Shown in pieces: positions 1-14,230 of a DNA stretch of 37,865 bases. Every line of letters begins with the position of its first letter. The first letter of the stretch is position 1. The translations under genes and the position numbers were made by a program. The notes beneath the pieces were generated by a model that did no database searches, had not been told where the DNA came from, and worked only from the letters and a program-made list of their open reading frames with translations. Origin of the DNA: Bacteroidota bacterium (GTDB lineage: Bacteria > Bacteroidota > Bacteroidia > Bacteroidales > UBA10428); contig QKEH01000093.1 of assembly GCA_003252385.1 (NCBI GenBank), positions 1-37,865 of the forward strand, read 5' to 3'.

Positions 1-218
1 GCTGCTCTCAACCCGAAACGGAGATGGACTCCATGAAATACAAAATCTTTTTTAGGCTGCAACCACATTAGGTTACTACACCCTCCCCTGGTTTCACCAG
101 ACTACAAATATCCAGACTACCTCTAAGTTACAGACAGCCCCCCCTATACGGAAGACAGCAAGAGACGGTGCAATTGCAAAGGTTTCCCAACTTCCCGCCG
201 GCAAAGCCTCATAAACTA

Positions 219-3200
219 TCAGTTCGCTTTTAGAAAACGCCCCATGTAGGAAGCGTCTCCGTTGTAGAATTTGACCAGGTAAATACCGGGTTGAAACCGT
301 TCGGTTCCAATGGTATAGGTAGAGCCTGCCAAATTACCCAGTTGAACCTGATGGATCAGGTGACCGGTAACATCGTAAATGGATAGGGATCCTTTTGCAC
401 TGCCTGGTGCTGAATCGGGCAATTGGATGTGTAATTCAGAATCTACCGGGTTTGGGTAGATATACAACTCCCCTTCAACAATTCCCGACTGAACTTGTGC
501 ATTTTCCAGATCGGTGACCATACCTGACGACTCAACCACTCCAATATCCGGAGCCGCCCCTTCGGGAATCGGACGTCCGTGAATGTCGTATTGCAGCCCT
601 ACGTAGGTTCCCCCGTCAATACCCGGTGACTTGGCAAGCAGGGTGTAGTTTTTATTCGCCTGATCCTGAAACAGCGGATCCGAGCTTACCGATTTGTAAT
701 CGCTGTTCTGATAGCTTCGTAGCTCATCAATACTGCTGTAAACAATGTTATTGATCTGACAGAAATTTGATCGAATCGGGTAGTACAGGTTATGATCGGA
801 AGAGTAAACAACGGCATTACAGATTAAAGCACGATCGCTTTCCTGTGAAAGATAAAAGATATTATTGTATGCCAAGACATAGTCGCCGGTAAAGGTGATC
901 GCATCGCGGTTATTAATAAACAGATTATTTAAAACCATAGCTCCCAAACCATTACTGATGATATTCAGTCCCAAGGTATTGGATTCGAAGATACTATAGT
1001 TGACATCTACCTCGTCGGCTACAATAAAGCCTGCCTGTATGGTATTCGAGAAGGAACAATATTCCATCTGAAGGTAATCGACATCCAACGCACGGATACC
1101 ATAATGCCCCCCTTTAACACTACAATTGGAAAGCTGTATTCCCCGTGCCTTGGTATTGCTTAAATAAAAACCTCCCAACGAACCACTGGCCTGAATAGCT
1201 ATATCCTGTATTACAATGCGATCGCGATCCGATATACGTACTACATAACTGCCCGTTGTTGATGAAATAACTGGTGCCGCCCCCTGGCCATAAGCTCCCA
1301 CAATGATATTGTCAGCGTTGATATTCCAAACCGTAACCTCGGAGTGCGTACCCCTTTTCAATAAATACATATATCCGGACTGCAAACTCACCGAGCTCAA
1401 ATTGCTAAATGGATTTTCAAAGCTTCCATCGCCCTCTAAGGAGTTATCCGGATCAATGTAAACAATATTCTCAGCCGGAATGTAACGAATGGTAATTACC
1501 GCCTGATTGGCTTCCTGAGGGTTTCCGTTGTCGACCACTTCTACCGTTATCTGATGTTCCTGAGGAACCAACACATCTGCCACTTCTGCATTAACACGCA
1601 ACATACCGGTTCCGGGGTCAATGGCATAAAGTTCGTCTGCCGTATTGGCCACAATGGAATAAGTAATCTCATCTTCATCTGGATCGGATGCGGTAACAAT
1701 CCCCACTTCGGTATCACCCTCGGGAGATACCCGATAGATAAATTCCTGATCTTCAATCAAGGGAGCATGATTCACTACACTCTGATGCAATTGAACCTGA
1801 ATTACAGCTGTAGCACTTTGAACCGGGCTTCCATTATCCGTTACACGAACAGTGAGTGAATACGTCGGATTACCCGAGTATGGAATGGTATTGGTAGTAA
1901 AACGAAGATGACCGGCATTGTCAATGGAGAAAAGGCCACCCGTATTTCCCGATTCAATACTATAACTAATAGCCTGTCCATAATCCGGATCGTAGGCATG
2001 CAGGGTTCCAATTAACGTTCCGTCCTGTTCCCCTTCATTAACTATAAAAGTAACAGAGTTAATACGTGGCGGATTGTTGGTATAACCCTGCTGATCCATC
2101 AACAGAGCCGGAACCAGGGCCGAATCCACATATCGCTCCGGGTCAACACTACGGATATCGCCCGACTGATAAAAAAGAATCTTGGAATAGAAAGGTGGAA
2201 TGGTGGTAGATCCGGATACCTGATTTCCCTCCATATCGCGAAAAGTTGCACTGCCCAAATTAACCACACGTCTTTGCGCACTGAAATTGGTGAAAAATTT
2301 CACGAAATCCTCTTTGCTCACCTGTCCCGACACCTGACTGTACATAATTCCCTGAGGGTTAACCCGGCTATGCAGATCCGATGGCTGTGGCAGCACTTCG
2401 CCTCCATTGTATCGCATCTCTGCCAACGTAAAACTGTGATCAGCCTGCCAGTCCCAAACGTACTTTCCAATTACTGGTTCGGTCGAAAAGAACGGACTAG
2501 CCACCATATTGTAATCGTAGTAGAAATTATTCTGATCAATATACTGATTGGCAATTGCGGTGGTGGTATGCCGCAAATACAGCGAAGTACCCGCATTGTC
2601 GCCAAAGACAACTTTGTTATTCCTGATGGTATCCCGGTCGGCAGAGTACGTTACAATACCAATGGCCTGATCCTTTAAAAAAGCAGTACTAAAGATATTG
2701 GGTAAATGGTTGTGGGCGTTCACCACGTTGTTGTTCTTAAAACAGTTTTTATAGTTCCGGTTGGAATAAAAAGCCACGGATGTATTTTCGATGGAATTCG
2801 AATCGCAGATATAGGAGAGTGCCACCTCGTCCATATAGATTCCATGGGGATGTAATGCCAGCGTATTGATATCAAATCGGTTCCCGGCCGTTTTCGAATC
2901 CAGAATAATATTATTCTTTATGTAACGTCGCGTATCACTGTCCACATCGGAATTGCTGTAGAATGCACCACAATCGGCAACTGTTACCCCATAATCTTCC
3001 ACATAGTTATAACTGATACTGGCTCCGTTATTCTCCCTAAAGGTGTAGGTCTGAACTGCAGCCCCAACACTATCGAAATGGTTGTACTGAACGAAAGTTT
3101 CCCTTCCCATGGAATTATGGATGGAAATGGCACACCCCATTTTAAAATCGTAATTACACATCCCCACATGCTGCGTAGCAATCCGGCAAAACCGATTATT

Positions 3201-4235
3201 GCGAATCTCGAGGTAATCGTACATATTTATCCGCATTCCCATGGCACCACAATCGTGCACATAGTTGCGGTTAAAAACAATGTTGTCGGTTCGATAACAA
3301 CGGACAGCGCCCCCTGCGGTATACCGCAACTCACAATCGGTAATGGAGATATGATCGCTCTCACGCATTGAGATATGCCGGTAATTCGACATTTCGAACA
3401 CCAGGTTTTTAAACTGTATGTGCTCCGACTCATTAATCCCAATAATGGAATCCACCACGCTGAACTGAACATTATGGGACTCCAGATCCCCATCGTAGTA
3501 AATACGCAACATCCGGTTGCGAAAGGTCCAGTCTCCATTAGTTTGTAAATACTTGTCGCTGTTGGCAAGATAATAAGGTGTCTTTTTATCGGTTCGCGAA
3601 GGATATTCAATATCCGAGAAGTAAAGCGTATTAGAGGTATTTGAAGTTATTACCCGGGATTCCCACTGCCATAACACCGATTGAATAAAAATATAAGCTC
3701 CGGCATATTCATTACTTTGCCAATTTTGGCTGTAATCCGAAAGCTGTCGCGTAGAATTGCTTCCGGAGATGATGCGTTCTTCGCTTCGGGCAATATCGTG
3801 CCAAACACCATCCAAAAGTATTCCTCCGGGAACGTTAATATTTCCATGAGGAAAATCCTGGAGCACCCCAATAGAATGGATCGATCCATTTCTTGTAAAG
3901 CCTTCGAGAAGCTTACCTCCCGACAATACCGGCCGGGATCCGGAACCGTACGCATCAAATACTATCGGTTGCGAAGAAGTCGCCACCCGTTGATTGATCA
4001 TCAGATTTACTTCGTACCAAACCGAACCTCTTTCAAAAAGCACCTTATCGCCAGCGTGCATGGTATTGAGTAATTGCTGCAATTTCACCATACTCCTGAA
4101 TGGACTGCTGGCATTGGTTCCCGCATTGGCATCGTTCCCATTGGCGGACGAGAAATAATAGGTTGTTTGGCCTTGCACCCACAATGTACTTAACACAGCA
4201 ACCAGGCTGAGTAAATATCTAACGCTCAACTTCAT
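219..4235 (-). CDS. Secreted beta-helix/cadherin/beta-helix protein with T9SS type A sorting domain
   Basis: This 1338-residue protein has an N-terminal signal peptide (about residues 1-23, hydrophobic core LLSLVAVLSTLWV). Residues about 25-600 look like a right-handed parallel beta-helix: a start motif (YYFSSANGNDANAGT) is followed by many short repeats rich in Asn, Ile and aromatic residues, such as IRNN and ISYNYV. Residues about 722-820 and 824-918 are two cadherin-like repeats with calcium-type motifs (AYDPDYGQ, ASDPDEDE, VTDNGSP, VVDNGNP). A second beta-helix runs about 923-1235 and ends in the pattern KSPGIDGGT...APDIGVVE, known from Bacteroidota beta-helix proteins. The C-terminus (about 1255-1338, beginning YIYPNPVDSELHIQL) is a type IX sorting domain, so export to the cell surface or medium is expected. 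Enzyme activity cannot be assigned: polysaccharide lyase or adhesin-like binding are both possible. The gene stands alone and the ATG at 4235 directly precedes the signal peptide. Confidence 0.85.
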   Translation of the reverse strand: MKLSVRYLLSLVAVLSTLWVQGQTTYYFSSANGNDANAGTNASSPFRSMVKLQQLLNTMHAGDKVLFERGSVWYEVNLMINQRVATSSQPIVFDAYGSGSRPVLSGGKLLEGFTRNGSIHSIGVLQDFPHGNINVPGGILLDGVWHDIARSEERIISGSNSTRQLSDYSQNWQSNEYAGAYIFIQSVLWQWESRVITSNTSNTLYFSDIEYPSRTDKKTPYYLANSDKYLQTNGDWTFRNRMLRIYYDGDLESHNVQFSVVDSIIGINESEHIQFKNLVFEMSNYRHISMRESDHISITDCELRYTAGGAVRCYRTDNIVFNRNYVHDCGAMGMRINMYDYLEIRNNRFCRIATQHVGMCNYDFKMGCAISIHNSMGRETFVQYNHFDSVGAAVQTYTFRENNGASISYNYVEDYGVTVADCGAFYSNSDVDSDTRRYIKNNIILDSKTAGNRFDINTLALHPHGIYMDEVALSYICDSNSIENTSVAFYSNRNYKNCFKNNNVVNAHNHLPNIFSTAFLKDQAIGIVTYSADRDTIRNNKVVFGDNAGTSLYLRHTTTAIANQYIDQNNFYYDYNMVASPFFSTEPVIGKYVWDWQADHSFTLAEMRYNGGEVLPQPSDLHSRVNPQGIMYSQVSGQVSKEDFVKFFTNFSAQRRVVNLGSATFRDMEGNQVSGSTTIPPFYSKILFYQSGDIRSVDPERYVDSALVPALLMDQQGYTNNPPRINSVTFIVNEGEQDGTLIGTLHAYDPDYGQAISYSIESGNTGGLFSIDNAGHLRFTTNTIPYSGNPTYSLTVRVTDNGSPVQSATAVIQVQLHQSVVNHAPLIEDQEFIYRVSPEGDTEVGIVTASDPDEDEITYSIVANTADELYAIDPGTGMLRVNAEVADVLVPQEHQITVEVVDNGNPQEANQAVITIRYIPAENIVYIDPDNSLEGDGSFENPFSNLSSVSLQSGYMYLLKRGTHSEVTVWNINADNIIVGAYGQGAAPVISSTTGSYVVRISDRDRIVIQDIAIQASGSLGGFYLSNTKARGIQLSNCSVKGGHYGIRALDVDYLQMEYCSFSNTIQAGFIVADEVDVNYSIFESNTLGLNIISNGLGAMVLNNLFINNRDAITFTGDYVLAYNNIFYLSQESDRALICNAVVYSSDHNLYYPIRSNFCQINNIVYSSIDELRSYQNSDYKSVSSDPLFQDQANKNYTLLAKSPGIDGGTYVGLQYDIHGRPIPEGAAPDIGVVESSGMVTDLENAQVQSGIVEGELYIYPNPVDSELHIQLPDSAPGSAKGSLSIYDVTGHLIHQVQLGNLAGSTYTIGTERFQPGIYLVKFYNGDASYMGRFLKAN

Positions 4236-4660
4236 CTAACTCAGGTCTATTAATTTTAGGCTATCACTGACGTGACAGACGCAAAAATCTGCTATTTCCG
4301 GAATATCCACAAGGTTTCGCAAGAAAATATTTGTTAATCTTTTCAACGAAACACAAGGCTTATTCGTATAAGTTTGGCAATATGTAAAATCGTCTCCTGG
4401 TTTTTACATCGAAAACGGGATGCATCCCGTTCTGAAAACAAAAATACCACCTCAAAACTATCCCGTCCACCAACTACTCTTTAGCCATCATACCGAATGT
4501 TAATGTCATATTTATACAATATCTGAGATCAGACTTAATATAGGACTACTGGAATATTGCAAAGTAGATTTTGCTTTTTTTCAAAAGGTTCCTTTAGCTG
4601 ACTTTAACCGCCTCCATGACAGATTCGCCAGGTATTTTATGTTCTGTGAGATGTGCCGAA
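4236..4660. other. AT-rich intergenic region upstream of the beta-helix gene
   Basis: This stretch of 425 bases holds no convincing gene. It lies between the terminator that ends the rpoBC transcript and the start of the beta-helix gene, so it should carry that gene's promoter. On the minus strand two sequences fit the Bacteroidota -7 pattern TAnnTTTG: TATTTTTG at 4446-4439 and TAGTTTTG at 4460-4453. Neither has a TTTG or TTG at the usual 19-21 base spacing, so the promoter is not settled. An 18-bp perfect palindrome at 4414-4431 sits just downstream of the first candidate. Confidence 0.5.
4414..4431. promoter_or_regulatory. Perfect 18-bp palindrome, possible operator
   Basis: AACGGGATGCATCCCGTT reads the same on both strands with no loop. 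It lies about 180 bases upstream of the beta-helix gene and just downstream of a possible -7 element (TATTTTTG, minus strand, 4446-4439), which is where a repressor operator would sit. The absence of a U-tract and of a loop argues against a terminator. The function is inferred from symmetry and place only. Confidence 0.4.
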
Positions 4661-4701
4661 AAAGAAAAAGCTGCCTAAATTTCTTAGACAGCTTTTTCTT
4701 T
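4661..4701 (-). terminator. Intrinsic terminator of the rpoBC-DUF3467 transcript
   Basis: Arms of 18 bases (4661-4678 and 4684-4701) pair with a single G-U or mismatch around the 5-base loop ATTTC. On the minus strand the 3' side of the stem ends GCAGCTTTTTCTTT, giving a U-rich tail. The first base of the stop codon of the DUF3467 gene (4701-4703) lies inside the stem. The arms are A- and T-rich at their outer ends, so the hairpin could also stop transcription on the plus strand. Confidence 0.85.
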
Positions 4702-5021
4702 TATGCTTGTGCCGTAGGGCCTCCAAAATTGAGAGGAATATTGCCCCCCTCGCCTCCGGGTTCCTTTATAGTCCCATGAACGGCTTCATATTTAGCAATG
4801 TTATCTTTCAGCGCGGCCAAGAGTCGTTTTGCATGCGCCGGAGCCAGAATAATCCGCGATTTTACATCGGCTTTTGGCATTCCCGGCATAACGCGAACAA
4901 AATCCAGTACAAATTCCGAAGCAGAATGCGTGATGATAGCCAGGTTGGAATAGATCCCCTGTGCCACCTCTTCCTTCAGTTCAATATTTAACTGATTCTT
5001 ATTTTCGTTCCTTTCGTCCAT
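4701..5021 (-). CDS. DUF3467 domain-containing small protein
   Basis: The 106-residue protein matches what I recall of the DUF3467 family, which in Bacteroidota is often encoded right after rpoC. It has no signal peptide or membrane segment and is probably cytosolic. The core carries the phrase YSNLAIITHSASEFVLDFV and then the conserved stretch KSRIILAPAHAKRLLAAL. The C-terminal 20 residues are Gly/Pro rich and probably disordered. The start lies only 15 bases after the rpoC stop, and a strong terminator begins within the stop codon, so it is the last gene of the rpoBC transcript. The family's biochemical role is unknown to me. The location suggests a link to transcription, but that is inference from position only. 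Confidence 0.8.
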   Translation of the reverse strand: MDERNENKNQLNIELKEEVAQGIYSNLAIITHSASEFVLDFVRVMPGMPKADVKSRIILAPAHAKRLLAALKDNIAKYEAVHGTIKEPGGEGGNIPLNFGGPTAQA

Positions 5022-5036
5022 CTTTGCAACCCAATA

Positions 5037-9308
<4,272 letters not shown>

Positions 9309-9353
9309 GCGTTAAAAATTAATTCTGTTTACAATAAGAACCATTACTTGTTA

Positions 9354-12300
9354 CTACACCAGGTTGATGCTCAGTCCAAGGCCTCTAAGTTCGTGCAACA
9401 GCACGTTCAGCGACTCAGGAATACCGGGTTGCGGTAACGGTTCCCCTTTAACGATTGCTTCATAGGTTTTCGCACGGCCAATTACGTCGTCCGATTTTAC
9501 AGTCAGAATTTCCTGAAGGATGTTTGCAGCACCGAATGCCTCAAGTGCCCACACCTCCATCTCACCAAAACGCTGACCTCCAAACTGAGCTTTACCACCC
9601 AACGGTTGTTGTGTAATAAGTGAGTATGGTCCAATGGAACGGGCATGCATTTTGTCATCGACCATGTGTCCAAGTTTCAGCATGTAGATTACCCCTACGG
9701 TTGCCGGTTGATCGAAACGATCTCCGGTACCGCCATCGTAAAGGTAGGTTTTACCGTATCTTGGAATGCCTGCTTTATCGGTATACTCGTTGATTTCATC
9801 GAGTTTGGCTCCGTCGAAAATGGGAGTGGCAAATTTGGTTCCCAGTTGTTTACCGGCCCAGCCCAGAACAGTTTCGTAAATTTGACCGAGGTTCATACGC
9901 GAAGGCACACCCAACGGGTTCAGTACAATATCCACAGGAGTTCCATCTTCGAGGAACGGCATATCTTCCTGACGTACAATCTTGGCAACAATACCTTTGT
10001 TACCGTGTCGACCTGCCATCTTATCTCCCACCTTCAGCTTCCGCTTTTGAGCAATGTAAACTTTGGCCAATTGTACAATACCTGCAGGCAATTCATCGCC
10101 AATAGTAATATTGTATTTCTTGCGTTTGTAAATGGCATCAATCTCTTTGTACTTTATGATATAGTTGTGTATCAACTTATATATCATATCGTTTTTAGAC
10201 TTATCCGTTGTCCATTTACTCGGATTGATATTGAAATAGTCGATATCCTGCAGGATTTTTTGAGAGAACTTGGTCCCTTTGGCAATGATATCAACGTTCA
10301 AATAGTCCTTAACCCCTTGCGATGTTTTACCATTGGTCAGCGCAAAAAGTTTGTCTACCAACATACCTTTTAGTTCGCCTACCTGGCGGTTGAACTCTTC
10401 TTCAATTTTATCCAGAATAGGCTTGGTAGCAGCTTTCAACTTCCGGTCTTTAACCGAACGGGAGAAAAGCTTTTTGTCAATGACCGTACCAAACAACGAT
10501 GGAGAAGCTTTTAGTGAGGCATCCTTCACATCGCCAGCCTTGTCGCCAAAAATGGCACGCAGCAGTTTCTCTTCGGGCGATGGATCGGATTCTCCTTTAG
10601 GTGTGATTTTACCAATCAGGATATCGCCGGGCACCACATTGGCTCCAATACGTATCAGACCGTTTTCATCGAGGTCTTTGGTGGCTTCTTCGCTTACGTT
10701 GGGAATATCGGCAGTGAGTTCCTCCAAACCACGTTTGGTATCGCGTACTTCCAACAGGTACTCATCGATGTGTACCGAAGTGAAAATATCTTCGCGAACC
10801 ACACGCTCCGAAATCACAATCGCATCCTCAAAGTTATATCCTTTCCAGGGCATGAATGCCACCATCAGGTTACGGCCAAGGGCAAGTTCGCCCTTCTGAG
10901 TAGCATAACCTTCCGTAAGGATATCGCCTTTTTTAACCTTGGTGCCTTTTGAAATTATCGGCTTCAGGTTAATGCATGAATTTTGGTTGGTTTTACGGTA
11001 TTTGGGGAGTTTATAGCGCTTAAGGTCGCCCTCGAAACTTACAAACTTTTCCTCATCGTCCAATTCGTAGCGAACTACAATCTCGTTGGCATCCACATAT
11101 TCTACCACACCTTCGCCTTCGGCTACCACCAGTAGTCGCGAGTCGCGCACTACGTTGGCCTCAATACCGGTACCTACAATCGGTGCTTCGGGCTGAAGCA
11201 GCGGCACAGCCTGGCGCATCATGTTCGATCCCATCAAAGCCCGGTTGGCATCATCGTGTTCCAGGAACGGAATGAGCGATGCTGCGATGGATGCAATCTG
11301 ATTAGGTGCAACGTCCATCAAATGAACCTCTTCAGGGGTTGCCAACGGATAATCTGCCTCCAGTCGCGATTTGATTTTCGGATTTACAAATTTTCCATCA
11401 TTGTGAATGGGCGCATTCGCCTGAGCAATTATTTTTTCTTCTTCTTCCTCTGCACTTAAATAGACCACGCCTTCGTTGGTCAGATTTACCTGCCCGCTTT
11501 CCACGGTCCGGTAGGGTGTTTCAATGAATCCCAGTTCGTTGATCTTGGCATACACGCACAACGAGGAAATAAGACCAATGTTAGGGCCTTCGGGGGTTTC
11601 AATGGGGCACAAACGTCCATAATGGGTATAATGTACGTCGCGAACCTCAAAACCTGCGCGTTCGCGCGAAAGACCTCCTGGTCCCAATGCCGACAACCGA
11701 CGTTTGTGGGTCATTTCGGCCAAGGGGTTGGTCTGATCCATAAACTGCGAAAGCTGGTTGGTTCCAAAGAAGGAGTTGATTACCGAGGATAGCGTCTTGG
11801 AATTGATCAGATCAATTGGCGTAAAAACCTCATTGTCGCGAACATTCATGCGCTCACGTATGGTACGGGCCATACGGGCCAAGCCAACACCGAACTGGTT
11901 GAACAACTGTTCACCCACAGTGCGAACCCTACGGTTGCTCAGGTGATCGATATCGTCCACGTCAGTTCTCGAATTGATCAGCTGAATCAGATATTTTATG
12001 ATTTCAATAATATCTTCTTTGGTCAGCACTTTAACATCCATATCGGTTTGCAAACCCAGTTTGCGGTTGATCCGATAGCGTCCCACGTTACCAAGGTCGT
12101 AACGTTTATCTGAGAAAAACAACTTATCAATCACATCGCGAGCCGTGGCCTCATCGGGGGGCTCTGAGTTACGCAATTGACGGTAAATGTGCAGTACGGC
12201 CTCTTTTTCGGAGTTACAGGGGTCTTTCTGCAAAGTATTATATATGATTTCGAAATCAGCCTGGTTCAGGTTTTCCTTATGAAGCAGTATGGCCTTCGTT

Positions 12301-13166
12301 CCCGAATCCATAATCAGGTCGATATGATCGTCTTCCAGTACGGTTTCACGATCAATAATCACTTCATTCCGCTCTATGGATACCACCTCTCCGGTGTCTT
12401 CGTCCACAAAATCTTCCACCCACGATTTTAGAACGCGTGCGGCCAATTTGCGGCCGATGAGTTTTTTTAACCCTGTTTTGGAAACTTTAATTTCATCGGC
12501 AAGGTCAAAAATTTCAAGTACATCTTTATCACTTTCGTAACCAATAGCACGCAACAGCGTGGTTACGGGTAATTTCTTTTTCCGGTCGATATACGCATAC
12601 ATCACGTTGTTGATGTCGGTAGCAAATTCGATCCAGGATCCTTTAAACGGAATAATACGCGCTGAATACAGTTTGGTGCCGTTAGCGTGGAGGCTCTGCC
12701 CGAAGAACACCCCGGGTGAACGGTGTAGCTGCGAAACTACAACCCTCTCGGCGCCATTGATGATGAACATACCACGATCGGTCATATAGGGGATGGTTCC
12801 CAAATACACGTCTTGAACGACGGTATCGAAGTCCTCATGCTCCGGATCGGTACAGTACAATTTTAATTTAGCCTTTAGCGGTACGCTATAGGTAAGTCCT
12901 CGCTCAATACACTCGTCAATCGAATAACGGGGAGGGTCGAGGTAGTAATCCAGGAACTCAAGTACAAAATTATTCCGGGTATCGGAAATGGGGAAATTCT
13001 CGGAAAAAACCTGGTAAAGCCCTTCCTCACGGCGGCGCTCCGGTGTAGTTTCCAACTGAAAGAAGTCCTGGAATGACTTTAATTGAATTTCAAGAAAATC
13101 AGGGTACTCTAATTGGTTTTTTGTTGAAGCAAAGGAAATCCTTTGTGGTATATTGCTGTTCGACAT
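9354..13166 (-). CDS. rpoB: DNA-directed RNA polymerase subunit beta
   Basis: This is the beta subunit of RNA polymerase, 1270 residues, which is the usual length in Bacteroidota. I place the start at the ATG at 13166 ([16 protein letters not shown]), which matches the family's N-terminus. The frame is open upstream to a TTG at 13211, but that codon lies inside an attenuator-like hairpin. The rifampicin-pocket region reads [19 protein letters not shown], followed by [13 protein letters not shown]. The C-terminus carries [20 protein letters not shown], the clamp segment that contacts beta'. The gap to rplL is 107 bases and holds the hairpin at 13213-13256; the gap to rpoC is 45 bases. The beta subunit is expected to be made in step with beta' as part of the L10/L12-rpoBC operon. 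Confidence 0.99.
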   Translation of the reverse strand: MSNSNIPQRISFASTKNQLEYPDFLEIQLKSFQDFFQLETTPERRREEGLYQVFSENFPISDTRNNFVLEFLDYYLDPPRYSIDECIERGLTYSVPLKAKLKLYCTDPEHEDFDTVVQDVYLGTIPYMTDRGMFIINGAERVVVSQLHRSPGVFFGQSLHANGTKLYSARIIPFKGSWIEFATDINNVMYAYIDRKKKLPVTTLLRAIGYESDKDVLEIFDLADEIKVSKTGLKKLIGRKLAARVLKSWVEDFVDEDTGEVVSIERNEVIIDRETVLEDDHIDLIMDSGTKAILLHKENLNQADFEIIYNTLQKDPCNSEKEAVLHIYRQLRNSEPPDEATARDVIDKLFFSDKRYDLGNVGRYRINRKLGLQTDMDVKVLTKEDIIEIIKYLIQLINSRTDVDDIDHLSNRRVRTVGEQLFNQFGVGLARMARTIRERMNVRDNEVFTPIDLINSKTLSSVINSFFGTNQLSQFMDQTNPLAEMTHKRRLSALGPGGLSRERAGFEVRDVHYTHYGRLCPIETPEGPNIGLISSLCVYAKINELGFIETPYRTVESGQVNLTNEGVVYLSAEEEEEKIIAQANAPIHNDGKFVNPKIKSRLEADYPLATPEEVHLMDVAPNQIASIAASLIPFLEHDDANRALMGSNMMRQAVPLLQPEAPIVGTGIEANVVRDSRLLVVAEGEGVVEYVDANEIVVRYELDDEEKFVSFEGDLKRYKLPKYRKTNQNSCINLKPIISKGTKVKKGDILTEGYATQKGELALGRNLMVAFMPWKGYNFEDAIVISERVVREDIFTSVHIDEYLLEVRDTKRGLEELTADIPNVSEEATKDLDENGLIRIGANVVPGDILIGKITPKGESDPSPEEKLLRAIFGDKAGDVKDASLKASPSLFGTVIDKKLFSRSVKDRKLKAATKPILDKIEEEFNRQVGELKGMLVDKLFALTNGKTSQGVKDYLNVDIIAKGTKFSQKILQDIDYFNINPSKWTTDKSKNDMIYKLIHNYIIKYKEIDAIYKRKKYNITIGDELPAGIVQLAKVYIAQKRKLKVGDKMAGRHGNKGIVAKIVRQEDMPFLEDGTPVDIVLNPLGVPSRMNLGQIYETVLGWAGKQLGTKFATPIFDGAKLDEINEYTDKAGIPRYGKTYLYDGGTGDRFDQPATVGVIYMLKLGHMVDDKMHARSIGPYSLITQQPLGGKAQFGGQRFGEMEVWALEAFGAANILQEILTVKSDDVIGRAKTYEAIVKGEPLPQPGIPESLNVLLHELRGLGLSINLV

Positions 13167-13212
13167 CAGATACAAAATAAAGCGTTGAACTTGAGTTATT
13201 AATAACGACAAA

Positions 13213-13256
13213 AAGGCTTAATCCCGAAATTCATCGGGATTAAACCCACTAGCCTT
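13213..13256 (-). terminator. Attenuator-like hairpin between rplL and rpoB
   Basis: On the minus strand the RNA can fold as AAGGC, an 8-base bulge, the 10-base arm TTAATCCCGA, the loop TGAATT, the 10-base arm TCGGGATTAA, and GCCTT, followed at once by more U residues (five in a row in all). This is the form of an intrinsic terminator, but it lies inside an essential operon. Partial termination here would lower rpoBC output relative to ribosomal proteins L10 and L12, as is known for the rplL-rpoB gap in E. coli. Function here is inferred. Confidence 0.75.
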
Positions 13257-13273
13257 GTTAGGCATTGTGTTCC

Positions 13274-13648
13274 TTATTTAAGCTCAACTTCAGCTCCAGC
13301 TTCTTCGAGTTGAGATTTAAGTGATTCGGCTTCGTCTTTAGTAACACCTTCTTTAAGAGCGGTAGGTGCTTTGTCTACTAATTCTTTAGCTTCTTTCAGT
13401 CCAACACCGGTAAGTTCTTTAACCAGTTTCACGATCTGAAGTTTTGCACCACCGGCTGATTTAAGAATTACATCGAAAGAATTTTTTTCTTCCACAGCGG
13501 CTTCGCCACCACCAACAGGGCCGGCAATAGCAACAGCAGCAGCTGCAGGTTCGATACCATATTCTTCTTTTAAGATACCAGCAAGTTCATTTACTTCTTT
13601 AACTGTAAGATTTACGAGCTGTTCAGCAAACGCTTTTAAATCTGCCAT
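13274..13648 (-). CDS. rplL: 50S ribosomal protein L7/L12
   Basis: This 124-residue acidic protein is the stalk protein of the large ribosomal subunit, which recruits translation GTPases. The N-terminal dimerization helix (about 1-35) is followed by an Ala/Gly-rich hinge (about 36-52, [16 protein letters not shown]) and the C-terminal factor-binding domain (about 57-124), which contains the conserved phrase [19 protein letters not shown]. The length is typical. It lies 35 bases after rplJ, whose product anchors the L12 dimers, and upstream of rpoB across an attenuator-like hairpin. Confidence 0.98.
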   Translation of the reverse strand: MADLKAFAEQLVNLTVKEVNELAGILKEEYGIEPAAAAVAIAGPVGGGEAAVEEKNSFDVILKSAGGAKLQIVKLVKELTGVGLKEAKELVDKAPTALKEGVTKDEAESLKSQLEEAGAEVELK

Positions 13649-13683
13649 TTTTGTATAAATTAATTAAGTTATTATTTACTGTT

Positions 13684-14202
13684 TTATTCTTTATCTGAAA
13701 GAGTTTTGATAATACCGGCGAGGGTGTTTCCTCCCGATTGAAGCGCAGAGATAACATTCTTGGCGGGCGATTGGAGTAATCCAATGATATCGCCAATAAG
13801 TTCGTCTCTGGATTTGACGTTCACAAGAGCATCCAGTTGTGTATCTCCAATGTAAACGCATTCTTCCACGTAAGCACCCTTCAGAATGGGCTTTTCTTTA
13901 TCCTTTCTGAACTCCTTAATAAGTTTTGCGGGGGCATTACCGACTTCGGTAAACATAACCGAAGTTTCGTGGTGAAGCGTGGGATACAGCTCAGAATAAT
14001 CCCCTTCGGCCTGCTCCAATGCACGCTTTAACAGGGTATTCTTCACTACTACCAACTTGATGTCTTTTTCAAAGCATTTCCTTCTAAGTTTGCTGGTATC
14101 TTCTGCATTGAGAGCAGAAATATCAGCCAAATAAAAATGATTTGCTTCGCTTATGGATTGAGCCAGGCGTTCAATTACCTGAGTTTTTTGGTCCCGTGTC
14201 AT
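13684..14202 (-). CDS. rplJ: 50S ribosomal protein L10
   Basis: This 172-residue protein is L10, which binds 23S rRNA and carries the L12 dimers on its C-terminal helix. The N-terminal domain shows the conserved phrases YLADISALNAEDTSKLRR and VVVKNTLLKRAL. The last 30 residues are helical and Leu/Ile-rich, ending IKTLSDKE. In many bacteria L10-L12 represses its own mRNA through a leader structure. Here the gap to rplA is only 28 bases, so there is little room for a separate leader. Confidence 0.97.
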   Translation of the reverse strand: MTRDQKTQVIERLAQSISEANHFYLADISALNAEDTSKLRRKCFEKDIKLVVVKNTLLKRALEQAEGDYSELYPTLHHETSVMFTEVGNAPAKLIKEFRKDKEKPILKGAYVEECVYIGDTQLDALVNVKSRDELIGDIIGLLQSPAKNVISALQSGGNTLAGIIKTLSDKE

Positions 14203-14230
14203 AATTTCAAAGTTTTACTTTTAATTATTA

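Noticed and set aside
1-218. Left-edge sequence as a partial gene
   Set aside because: All frames are short and broken; no motif or terminator could be supported.
4369-4376. TAAGTTTG on the plus strand as a -7 element
   Set aside because: No plus-strand gene follows and no TTTG lies at the right spacing.
9645-10373. 242-codon plus-strand frame within rpoB
   Set aside because: It is antisense to conserved rpoB and shows no domain or signal peptide.
13167-13211. Upstream extension of rpoB to a TTG codon
   Set aside because: The TTG lies in the attenuator hairpin and the extra residues are not part of the RpoB family.
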